From JBPOFY01 sp051252415 (GTDB lineage Bacteria; Verrucomicrobiota; Verrucomicrobiia; Opitutales; Coraliomargaritaceae), in assembly GCA_051252415.1 (NCBI GenBank), contig JBPOGA010000014.1, forward strand, positions 1-64,000: a stretch of DNA of 64,000 nt, in the 5' to 3' direction. A model generated the notes under the pieces. It ran no database searches. It was not told the origin of the DNA and saw only the letters and a program-made list of their open reading frames with translations. The position numbers and the translations under genes were made by a program. This document shows positions 54,067 through 61,916 of the stretch, piece after piece. Positions within the stretch are counted from its first letter, which is position 1; each line of letters begins with the position of its first letter.

Positions 54067-54405
54067 TCAACCCGGAGGCCAGGTCAATGGACGACCGCCG
54101 AGCACGTGCACGTGCATGTGCGGCACCGTTTCGCCTCCATCAGCACCGTTGTTCACCACGACACGAAAGCCGTTTTCTAGATTGAGTTTCTTGGCAACTG
54201 CGGCGGCGGTGAGTAATAAATGCCCGACAAGTGCCGCATCGCTTTCGTTCGCTTCGGCAACACGCGGAATGACTTTTTTAGGAATGACTAGAAAATGAGT
54301 CGGCGCCTTGGGATCGATATCATGAATCACGATGCACTGATCGTCTTCGTGTTCGATATTGGCTGGAATCTCGCGAGCGATGATTTTTTCGAAGAGTGTT
54401 TTCAT
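54067..54405 (-). CDS. HIT-family nucleotide-binding protein
   Basis: 112 residues from MKTLFEKIIAREIPANI, the standard HIT start; the frame continues upstream into an inserted repeat. The histidine triad is HMHVHVLGG near the C-terminus, and the typical CIVIHDIDPKAPTHFLVIPKK stretch precedes it. HINT/HIT proteins hydrolyse nucleoside phosphoramidates or related compounds. It lies on the same strand downstream of the hypothetical gene but is separated by the repeat at 54466-54560. Confidence 0.9.
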   Translation of the reverse strand: MKTLFEKIIAREIPANIEHEDDQCIVIHDIDPKAPTHFLVIPKKVIPRVAEANESDAALVGHLLLTAAAVAKKLNLENGFRVVVNNGADGGETVPHMHVHVLGGRPLTWPPG

Positions 54406-54465
54406 TACGTAAAGGTGGCGAATAATCGAAAATAAAACGAGCCTGGATTTGAACCTAGACGATGC

Positions 54466-54560
54466 ATCGTAGGGCCTCCGATTACGGAATGCTTCATTGG
54501 TGCAGGACGAGGAACAGTAGCTACAATGATGAAAGCATCGCGCAAACGCGAGCCCTACGA
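54466..54560. repeat. Family R3 element between the hypothetical and HIT genes
   Basis: 95 bp with ends atcgtagggc (54466-54475) and gccctacga (54552-54560), inverted copies of each other and matching the ends of the interrupted element at 23062-23294. This copy is uninterrupted. Its right end lies 2 bp from the stop codon of the hypothetical gene. Confidence 0.7.
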
Positions 54561-54562
54561 AA

Positions 54563-55039
54563 TCACAGAACCACGACTTGTAACTGCGCGCCACGTGTGG
54601 CCCAAGCACAGGCGAGGACATCGATCCAATCACGCACACGCTCGTATTGAGCTTGGCGTTTATTGGTCCATTTCTTTCCTTCGGGGCAAATGGTTTCACG
54701 GAGACCTGTGACTAGGAGCAAGGACTGTCGGCGACCTGCCAGTTTCTTCATTTCAGTAACAATGGCTTGGCGAATCCACAAAGGGCTAAAGTCTTCCAAT
54801 GCGGGCACATGCCAATGAGCATATGCGAGTTCGCTGTCTTCGTCATCCCCGAGGTGCAAACGTGCGAGCTTGTCGGCACAATCTCGCAAACATAACTGCA
54901 CATGTTGATCCTCCTGCTCGAGACTGAAAAACTCCAATGCCCGACGCGCGTTTTCGGCACGTTCAATATCTGAAGCGCTGGTGCGCGCAAGTATCTCGTT
55001 CAGCGTGCGTAACTGATCAACAGGATTATTTTTTACCAT
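54563..55039 (-). CDS. Conserved-looking hypothetical protein after nrdR
   Basis: 158 residues, no signal or membrane helix. It starts within the end of nrdR (14-bp overlap), so it is co-transcribed and translationally coupled. The sequence is helical and charged with a Trp-rich patch (WHVPALEDFSPLWIRQ). No family is recognised. Its end touches a repeat, and the last few residues could have been altered by that insertion. Confidence 0.6.
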   Translation of the reverse strand: MVKNNPVDQLRTLNEILARTSASDIERAENARRALEFFSLEQEDQHVQLCLRDCADKLARLHLGDDEDSELAYAHWHVPALEDFSPLWIRQAIVTEMKKLAGRRQSLLLVTGLRETICPEGKKWTNKRQAQYERVRDWIDVLACAWATRGAQLQVVVL

Positions 55040-55496
55040 TTTCGGTAGAAGCTTTCAAATCAAGAATCTCTTGAGCAAGTTCAGTCAAATCACGAAAGTC
55101 TTTATATACGGAGGCATAGCGAACGTATGCAATCTGATCGAGATGCTTTAGGCGCTGCATGATAAGTTCGCCGACTGCTTGTGATGGAATCTCTTGATCA
55201 TATTCCTTCTCAAGCGTCGCCATAATATCCGCGATCAACATCTCGATTTGCATGACTTCGATGGGGCGTTTTTCAACAGCCTTGCGAAGCCCGCCGAGCA
55301 TCTTGTTGCGATCAAAGTCTTCGCGGCGGCCATCGCGTTTCACAACTTGTAGATCCGCGCGTAGCACTTCCTCTATCGTAGTGAAGCGGTATTCGCAAGA
55401 CAGGCATTCGCGACGACGACGAATCGACGTTTCGTTTTTACCAGTTCGTGTGTCGAGCACTTTTGTCTCGAGAGAGGCGCATTTTGGGCAACGCAT
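55026..55496 (-). CDS. nrdR: Transcriptional repressor NrdR
   Basis: 156 residues. The zinc ribbon Cys3-Cys6-Cys31-Cys34 and the ATP-cone domain (about 49-138, starting LQVVKRDGRREDFDRNK) identify NrdR, which represses ribonucleotide reductase genes by binding NrdR boxes when dATP is high. No reductase gene is in the window, so its targets lie elsewhere. It lies 37 bp after trpG and overlaps the following hypothetical gene. Confidence 0.95.
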   Translation of the reverse strand: MRCPKCASLETKVLDTRTGKNETSIRRRRECLSCEYRFTTIEEVLRADLQVVKRDGRREDFDRNKMLGGLRKAVEKRPIEVMQIEMLIADIMATLEKEYDQEIPSQAVGELIMQRLKHLDQIAYVRYASVYKDFRDLTELAQEILDLKASTENGKK

Positions 55497-55533
55497 ATAG
55501 GAGAATTAGAAATTAAAAATTACGAATGAAGAA

Positions 55534-56097
55534 TTATAACTTCAGAAAGTTCTCGAGCATCTTCATGCCTTCTTGCGTGGCGAGTGACTCGGGGTGAAAT
55601 TGCACGCCCCAGACCGGGAGTTCTTTGTGGGCTAAGCCCATAATTTCACCCGCTTCAGTTTCCGCAGTCACTTCGAGACAGTCGGGCAAAGTGGCGCGCT
55701 CGACAATCAATGAGTGATAACGTGTCGCTTCCATTGGGTTTGGTAGACCTTTAAAGATATCTGTATCGCGGTGCGTGACGGGAGATGTTTTGCCGTGCAT
55801 CAAGCGATCCGCGCGAACAACTTTGCCGCCGAAGTGTTGGCCGATGCTTTGGTGACCGAGGCACACTCCTAACAATGGTTTCTTACCTGCAAAGGCAGCA
55901 ATCATGTCGAGGCTCACTCCTGCCTCTGTTGGCGAACAGGGACCTGGTGAAATCATCACACGATCTGGATTCAGCTCGAGCGCTTCTTCCACTGTAATCG
56001 CGTTGTTACGATAGACTTGTTGCTCTACCCCTAGCTGGCCAAAATACTGAACCAGGTTGTAGGTGAAGGAGTCGAAATTATCGATGACTAGTAGCAT
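55534..56097 (-). CDS. trpG: Anthranilate/aminodeoxychorismate synthase component II (glutamine amidotransferase)
   Basis: 187 residues. A class I amidotransferase with nucleophile Cys79 in LLGVCLGHQSIGQ, the oxyanion motif ISPGPCSPTEAG, and the His-Glu pair in WGVQFHPESLAT. It supplies ammonia to TrpE or PabB. trpG and pabA are not separable on sequence; the adjacent trpB favours trpG. No trpE is in the window. It lies 43 bp after trpB on the same strand. Confidence 0.9.
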   Translation of the reverse strand: MLLVIDNFDSFTYNLVQYFGQLGVEQQVYRNNAITVEEALELNPDRVMISPGPCSPTEAGVSLDMIAAFAGKKPLLGVCLGHQSIGQHFGGKVVRADRLMHGKTSPVTHRDTDIFKGLPNPMEATRYHSLIVERATLPDCLEVTAETEAGEIMGLAHKELPVWGVQFHPESLATQEGMKMLENFLKL

Positions 56098-56140
56098 GAC
56101 ATTTAATGGCTAATGAGTGATGGCTAATCGCTAAATGAAG

Positions 56141-57367
56141 CTATGCTTGGTCGCCGAGAACCCGTGCGGCTTCTTGCACGTCTTTATCACCGCGACCACT
56201 AAGGTTGCCGATGATGATTTGATCGGGAGACATCTCGCGAGCGCGTTTCATGGTGTAAGCGATGCCGTGCGAAGATTCGAGCGCGGGGACAATGCCTTCG
56301 ACAGAGCAGAGCGTCTTGAACGCATGGAGCGCTTCAGCATCTGTTGCATAGCCAAAATTGATGCGGCCCTTCTCTTTGTAGTAGGCATGCTCTGGACCGA
56401 CGGCGGCATAGTCGAGACCTGCGGAAACGGAGTGAGTGAGGTCGATCTGACCATCATCATCTTGCAGGATCCATGTTTTCGCGCCTTGTAGCACGCCGAG
56501 CTTACCACCTTCAAAACGTGCAGCATGGTGTCCGCGTTTGATCTCGCGGCCACCGGCTTCTACACCAGTGAGTTTCACTTCGAGGTCTTTTAAGAAGGCA
56601 AAAAAGATACCAATCGCATTGGAACCACCACCGACACAGGCAGCGACTTCGTCCGGAAGACGGCCTTCTTTTTCGATAATTTGGCGACGGCACTCTTCGC
56701 CAATGCAGCGGTGAAAATCGCGCACCATCATCGGGAATGGATGTGAACCGAGCGCCGAGCCGATGATGTAGTGGGTCGTGCGCACATTGGTCACCCAATC
56801 ACGCATCGCCTCGTTGACGGCTTCTTTCAAAGTCTTTTGCCCCGCAGACACACCACGCACCTCCGCACCACAGAGGCGCATACGATAAACATTGAGTGCT
56901 TGGCGGCGCATATCTTCCTCGCCCATGTAGATCACACACTCAAAGCCCATCTTGGCACACATTGCAGCGGTGGCGATGCCGTGTTGGCCTGCGCCGGTTT
57001 CGGCGATGATGCGCTTTTTGCCCATGCGTTTTGCAAGCAACGCTTGGCCGAGGGCGTTATTGATCTTGTGCGCTCCCGTATGGAGCAGGTCTTCGCGCTT
57101 GAGATAAATCTTCGCACCACCGCAATGCTCAGTCAGACGGTCCGCATAGTAGAGATTCGTCGGGCGACCGGCGAATTCACGCATTTGAAAATCGAGTTCT
57201 TTTTGAAACTCTGGATCTTTGCGCGCCTCGTGGTAGGCTTCGGTGAGCTCGAAAAGCGGCGTCATCAAAGTCTCGGGCACATACATGCCGCCGTAGGCGC
57301 CAAAATGGCCACGGGCGTCGGGCAAGTTGAGCGGATCGACTTCAAGATCTGGTGTTGCGGTTTGCAT
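56141..57367 (-). CDS. trpB: Tryptophan synthase beta chain
   Basis: 408 residues. PLP lysine in TGAHKINNALGQALLAKRMG, the loop ETGAGQHG, and the PLP phosphate site VGGGSNAIGIF are all present, with SAGLDYAAVGPEH near the end. It joins serine and indole to tryptophan. The alpha chain (trpA) is not adjacent, which is unusual for the pathway; the neighbours are kdsB upstream and trpG downstream. Confidence 0.97.
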   Translation of the reverse strand: MQTATPDLEVDPLNLPDARGHFGAYGGMYVPETLMTPLFELTEAYHEARKDPEFQKELDFQMREFAGRPTNLYYADRLTEHCGGAKIYLKREDLLHTGAHKINNALGQALLAKRMGKKRIIAETGAGQHGIATAAMCAKMGFECVIYMGEEDMRRQALNVYRMRLCGAEVRGVSAGQKTLKEAVNEAMRDWVTNVRTTHYIIGSALGSHPFPMMVRDFHRCIGEECRRQIIEKEGRLPDEVAACVGGGSNAIGIFFAFLKDLEVKLTGVEAGGREIKRGHHAARFEGGKLGVLQGAKTWILQDDDGQIDLTHSVSAGLDYAAVGPEHAYYKEKGRINFGYATDAEALHAFKTLCSVEGIVPALESSHGIAYTMKRAREMSPDQIIIGNLSGRGDKDVQEAARVLGDQA

Positions 57368-57424
57368 AGTGGAATACGGTTGCGAGTCGTGTGCTTTGTC
57401 AAGCTGGCAGTCCCTTTGAACAGC

Positions 57425-58171
57425 TTAAGGTAGGCGTGCTTCAAATTCGGCTACGTCCTCCGGCGCGTCGATGCCAATGGTGGGTTGATCAGTAATTCCG
57501 ACGTGAATTCGATAGCCGTGCTCCATCGCTCGGAGTTGTTCTAACTTCTCAATGTTTTCGAGAAAGCCAGGTTCTAAAGATGAGAAAGCACGGAGGAACT
57601 CTGCCTTGTAGGCATAGAGGCCGAGGTGGCGGTAGCATTGGTTTTGCTTCAACCATTCAGCATCCACCTGGCCCGCGAAGTCGCGCGCATAGGGAATCGA
57701 CGAACGCGAAAAGTAGAGTGCGTAGCCTTCGCGGTCGCGCACGACATTGACTTGGTTTGGATTCGCAAAGTCTTCTGGGCGATCAAATGGGATCGCGAGT
57801 GTGGACATCGCGGCTTCGCCTTCGAGGCCTTGTGCTAGCGCACGGATTTGTTCGCCCGTGACGAGCGGTTCGTCGCCTTGCACGTTGATCACGGCCGACG
57901 CACCGACTTCAGCATTGGCCTCGGCGAGGCGATCTGTGCCGCTGGGATGATCGGGACGTGTGCGCACCACATCGAAGCCCGCAGATTGAAGACAAGATTC
58001 CAATGAGGCATCATCTACCGCGAAATAAAGCGGAAACTCTGGCGCAACTTCGCGAATGCGCTCTGCGGTCCACACGATAATGGGTTTGCCGCGCACTTCA
58101 TGTAGCAACTTTTTCGGAAAGCGAGTCGAAGCCAAACGAGCTGGCACAATTATGGATGGGGTCTTTGACAT
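57425..58171 (-). CDS. kdsB: CMP-KDO synthetase
   Basis: 248 residues, the same length as the Escherichia coli enzyme, from MSKTPSIIVPARLASTRFPKK; the frame is open 51 codons upstream but those residues do not fit. It activates KDO to CMP-KDO for the inner core of LPS. The CTP-binding PARLASTRFPKKLL motif, NVQGDEPL and the late IGIDAPEDV are typical. It is divergent from the rhodanese gene and leads into trpB. Confidence 0.95.
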   Translation of the reverse strand: MSKTPSIIVPARLASTRFPKKLLHEVRGKPIIVWTAERIREVAPEFPLYFAVDDASLESCLQSAGFDVVRTRPDHPSGTDRLAEANAEVGASAVINVQGDEPLVTGEQIRALAQGLEGEAAMSTLAIPFDRPEDFANPNQVNVVRDREGYALYFSRSSIPYARDFAGQVDAEWLKQNQCYRHLGLYAYKAEFLRAFSSLEPGFLENIEKLEQLRAMEHGYRIHVGITDQPTIGIDAPEDVAEFEARLP

Positions 58172-58201
58172 TTGGTAGACAATCATCATGAAAGTTGACC
58201 A

Positions 58202-58522
58202 ATGAACAAGGAAATCAGTGCACTCGAAGCGGCAAATATACGTAAAAATGAAGACAACGTGACTTTTCTCGATGTGAGAGAGCACGATGAGGTGGCTATT
58301 TGCCGAATTGACGGCGCGCTGCACATCCCGATGGGTGAAGTCCCAGAGCGTGCGGAATCATTACCCAAAGACGGCAAACTAGTCGTTTATTGCCACCATG
58401 GTATGCGCAGTATGAATGTGTGCCAATACCTTGTGGCGCGCGGCTTCACGAATACAATCAACCTCGGCGGAGGTATTCATGCCTGGGCGCTAGACGTCGA
58501 CTCGGAGATGCTACAGTACTAG
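58202..58522 (+). CDS. Single-domain rhodanese (sulfurtransferase)
   Basis: 106 residues. The active-site Cys64 is in LVVYCHHGMRSMNVC, and the opening LDVREHDEVAICRIDGALHIPMGEV shows the family's CH2A and the Asp/Arg stretch. It moves sulfane sulfur between acceptors. It is divergent from kdsB with about 30 bp between the starts, so their promoters overlap. Confidence 0.92.
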   Translation: MNKEISALEAANIRKNEDNVTFLDVREHDEVAICRIDGALHIPMGEVPERAESLPKDGKLVVYCHHGMRSMNVCQYLVARGFTNTINLGGGIHAWALDVDSEMLQY

Positions 58523-58597
58523 CACTACTACATTTAGAAAATAGCGAAGTAGGCATGAATACTATTTGCACCGCAATCAACGTTCGCGAGATGCGAC

Positions 58598-60967
58598 CTA
58601 CTTCGCTTGCATACGATACACACCGTCCCAGTCAGCTGGAGCACCCTCGAGAATATACCAGCGGCAACGATCGATCATAATCTTTGAAGGCGTCGTCAGC
58701 GCGAACAGGCGATGCGGCTCTAGTTGTTCTGCAGATTCAAAATAACGCAGTGCATTCGTCCATTCGCCTTTGAAGTAATATTCTAAGCCCATTTCATAGG
58801 CTTGTTTACAATTATTCGCCACATCCAGATCCATACTCTCATCCCAGAGTTCATAGACTTCAACAGGGACGGTGCGGCCTTTAACAATGATTCGGTCGAG
58901 TTTACGAACTGGTAAATCTGGAACTACTTTTTGCGCCTGAAATAGAGTCGCATCAGTGACCATAGTATAAACGCCGTAGGCCTTGGCGCCACTTTCACAT
59001 CGCGCTGCGAGATTTACCGAGTCCCCCATCATGGTGTAATTGAAGCGCACTTGACTGCCCATATTTCCGATGACTGCTTCACCGGTATTGACTCCAATCC
59101 GTGTGCGCATGGCCACGATCATCTTCGGCCATACTCCTTCGACAGCCCATTTTTGACGCAACTCAGCATGGCGCACCTGCATCCGTTGCGCCGCTAAACA
59201 AGCACGTGCGGCATGATCTTTGATCGGCACAGGCATGCCAAACATAGTGACAATGGCATCACCAATGTATTTATCTAAAGTGCCCCCTTCGATTTGAACC
59301 GCCTCGGTCATGGCGCTGAGATATTCATTCATAAGACGAACCAAATCATTCGCGGGTAGCTGTTCAGCAAGATTCGTAAATCCTTCAACATCTGAAAAGA
59401 GTGCCGTGATTTCTGCCTCTACTCCGCCCAGTTCTGGCTCACGCTTCGAATCAACCAATTGATTTACCAGATCAGGAGAGACATAGGCACCGAACATACT
59501 CTTGATGCGACGACGTTCCCATTCTTCTGCACCTAGTTTTACAAGCATTAGACCTAATGCTGCTGTAGTCGACGCTCCTACGGGAGCCGCAAATGGAAGC
59601 ACCCAATTCCATTGTGCAAAGACTAGAAATGCTGCAGCGACATAGCCGAAAACTGCGCAGACTGAACCAAACTTAAGGAATGACCTACCAAAGCCTCCCC
59701 ACAATGTGAAAAACGCGACAAGCACCGTCAAACCTACGGTAATCAACACACTGACAAACGCCCCGAAGCGCTTCACATACGCTTCTTCTTGAACGGTTCG
59801 GTAGAGATTCGCATGCATCCCGACCTTGGGGACGGGCTCTCGGTTATAAGGAGTGGGCGCAATATCTTTTAATTGAGGATCCGTCGGCCCAACGAAGACC
59901 ACTTTATCTTTAAACTGCTGAAACCAAGATTCTTCACGGGCAACTGCTTTAGCATCATCTTCCTTAGCGGCTCGGCTCAACTCTGATGCCCGCTCTAAAA
60001 CTTCACGCATACTAACATGCTCAGCACTCGAATGCGCTTTCCAGCCTTCAAACCAATTCACTTCTATAGACTGCTGTTCGGTCAATGGGATGCGGCGAAA
60101 AATATCCCCATCCTTACGCAGGATTAAAGCATCTTGCTCTTTTTCAACCTCAGCGTGTGACAAACCTTCTGCAGTCATAAACAACTCTAAGCCTATAGAA
60201 TACAGAGTTTGCGAAGAGTTCCGCGGAATCTGTTGCGGGGACCAACCGTCTTTATCCGTAAGCGTGAACGTATCCGCATCCTCCACAATATGTGGCTGAT
60301 TCAAAAGATCGTAGAAATAATTTCGCATACCGCCCATGAGCACGCGTGAATACATTTCGCCCTCAACTTCGACAAATCCAACCACCCAATATGGAACCGA
60401 GCTACGCCCTAGACCTTCATCCACATTAGCCAAACCTAGACGCCCAACTTGCCAGTCTATGATCGGAAAGCTCGGCGACTCGGGAAACGTATTCTGCATT
60501 GGATCCTCAAAACCTAGACGTATTAGGGGCACCGCTTGAACTCCCGTCGTCCCCGTATACGCAGCTGCCAAGACGACTTGATCTGCATACTTCTTTACGG
60601 CCTTTCCAAATGCAAGATCTCCCGAGTTGGCGCGTTCAACATCAAGTAAAGAACCGCGCCCTAGTTGCGAAAAAATAACATCTAGCCCAACTGCCTTTGC
60701 CTCACCTGGCCCCAATAGTGCATGTAATAATACGGCAAAGTTTAACCGATCCCATGGTTTATCTCCGACAGACGCAACCGTCTGCGCATCCAAATCTACA
60801 TAAATAATTGGCGCAGTAGATGGCAGCGGCCCCCTGACTAAATAACGCCATCGTAAAGCCTCTTGCTCAAGCCCATCCAACTGAGTCGATACATGCAAGA
60901 TCGACCATAAGGTGATCGAAGAAATCACCAGTAATGCATACAGGAAAATATGAGGAACGCGTCTCAC
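58598..60967 (-). CDS. CHASE2-domain adenylate cyclase
   Basis: 789 residues. An N-terminal helix (about 6-25) is followed by a periplasmic CHASE2 domain (about 30-380), three membrane helices (about 395-470), and a class III cyclase domain (about 520-705). The metal Asp pair is in FSDVEGFTNLAEQL and KYIGDAIVTMFG; the base-specifying Lys (LDKYIGD) and Asp (MMGDSVNLAARCES) predict ATP as substrate. A C-terminal TPR-like helix pair follows (about 725-789). CHASE2 senses an unknown periplasmic signal. The FecR-like and Wzy-like genes precede it on the same strand, with a 40-bp gap. Confidence 0.9.
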   Translation of the reverse strand: MRRVPHIFLYALLVISSITLWSILHVSTQLDGLEQEALRWRYLVRGPLPSTAPIIYVDLDAQTVASVGDKPWDRLNFAVLLHALLGPGEAKAVGLDVIFSQLGRGSLLDVERANSGDLAFGKAVKKYADQVVLAAAYTGTTGVQAVPLIRLGFEDPMQNTFPESPSFPIIDWQVGRLGLANVDEGLGRSSVPYWVVGFVEVEGEMYSRVLMGGMRNYFYDLLNQPHIVEDADTFTLTDKDGWSPQQIPRNSSQTLYSIGLELFMTAEGLSHAEVEKEQDALILRKDGDIFRRIPLTEQQSIEVNWFEGWKAHSSAEHVSMREVLERASELSRAAKEDDAKAVAREESWFQQFKDKVVFVGPTDPQLKDIAPTPYNREPVPKVGMHANLYRTVQEEAYVKRFGAFVSVLITVGLTVLVAFFTLWGGFGRSFLKFGSVCAVFGYVAAAFLVFAQWNWVLPFAAPVGASTTAALGLMLVKLGAEEWERRRIKSMFGAYVSPDLVNQLVDSKREPELGGVEAEITALFSDVEGFTNLAEQLPANDLVRLMNEYLSAMTEAVQIEGGTLDKYIGDAIVTMFGMPVPIKDHAARACLAAQRMQVRHAELRQKWAVEGVWPKMIVAMRTRIGVNTGEAVIGNMGSQVRFNYTMMGDSVNLAARCESGAKAYGVYTMVTDATLFQAQKVVPDLPVRKLDRIIVKGRTVPVEVYELWDESMDLDVANNCKQAYEMGLEYYFKGEWTNALRYFESAEQLEPHRLFALTTPSKIMIDRCRWYILEGAPADWDGVYRMQAK

Positions 60968-61007
60968 AAAGCCCTAAGCTATGCTTAGAATTAATGATTG
61001 CCAAGCC

Positions 61008-61916
61008 TCAGAACAAGTCGGTTTCATATACTGATGGCGGACGAGCCACACCTCTAAACGGCGTCACTACTTCTGTCCGAGGGACGTATTCGATCAAGAC
61101 AGGACGCACACCAGATACCGTTGTGCTTGGATCTATCTCAACTGGAGCGAACAATCTAGAGGGCAAGGGTTTCATTGCAGCAAGTAGTGCCTTACCCGAA
61201 AACTTCGTCCCTGTTAATACATCTCTACGCACCTTATAATCTTCTATATATTCAACTGCGTCGGCAGTGATTTCAGCCACTTCAATTGAAGGTTTCTTCG
61301 AGTCACCAGCACCAGAAATCCTCTGTCCGGTACGAATCGTATACACACGTCCCGTTAAATCAGTCATATGAATGGCACCTTCAAAACAATGGAGATTAAA
61401 GGTAAAGGTATGCTTTCTGAGATCGCTAGACATCTCAACCATCCATAGCACGCCTCTCGATGCAGATATACGGCCAACAGGCGTCTCCACAATCAGCTGT
61501 GAAGGGTCTGCAAGCTTCCTCTGCCCCAATACCAGAGTGCCTTGGCGCAAATTAAAGATCATACGACTTTGCCCAGGTTCTACATCTGCCTCAAACCAAC
61601 CACTCTCAAAAGGTCCCTGTTGTTCAAAACGCTCAATCGAAAAATAACCCGCCCCACGGTAATCTACGATTACCCCATTCGAGCTCATCAACATGGTTCG
61701 GGCAGAAGAGCTGTTTTTGGAAGTAAACAAGCCCGAACTGTATAACGGCAACGCTTGGCCCTCAGTCTTCAGTGGCACACCACCCAAGGCCGACAACTCA
61801 ACTCCATCTTCAATAAGTGTAAACGCTACGGAACCTTGCTGCCAGGCCTGACTATAGAGGCGACCCGTAAAACAGATCGCACATACCATCAACCCCCTAA
61901 TAAAGTAATGTATCAT
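61008..61916 (-). CDS. Secreted FecR-like protein
   Basis: 302 residues. A signal peptide (about 1-23) precedes a beta-rich region with NGVIVDYRGAGYFSIERF and QLIVETPVGRISASRGVLWMVE, the pattern of FecR domains. Such proteins often pair with CHASE2 cyclases and may modulate them in the periplasm. Its start overlaps the end of the Wzy-like gene by 4 bp and its stop is about 40 bp before the cyclase start, so the three genes form one operon. Confidence 0.72.
   Translation of the reverse strand: MIHYFIRGLMVCAICFTGRLYSQAWQQGSVAFTLIEDGVELSALGGVPLKTEGQALPLYSSGLFTSKNSSSARTMLMSSNGVIVDYRGAGYFSIERFEQQGPFESGWFEADVEPGQSRMIFNLRQGTLVLGQRKLADPSQLIVETPVGRISASRGVLWMVEMSSDLRKHTFTFNLHCFEGAIHMTDLTGRVYTIRTGQRISGAGDSKKPSIEVAEITADAVEYIEDYKVRRDVLTGTKFSGKALLAAMKPLPSRLFAPVEIDPSTTVSGVRPVLIEYVPRTEVVTPFRGVARPPSVYETDLF

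Noticed and set aside
54430..54500. tRNA-like T-arm (ggatttgaacc) on the minus strand
   Set aside because: The arm has a mismatch, and no matching acceptor stem, anticodon arm or D-arm can be folded around it.
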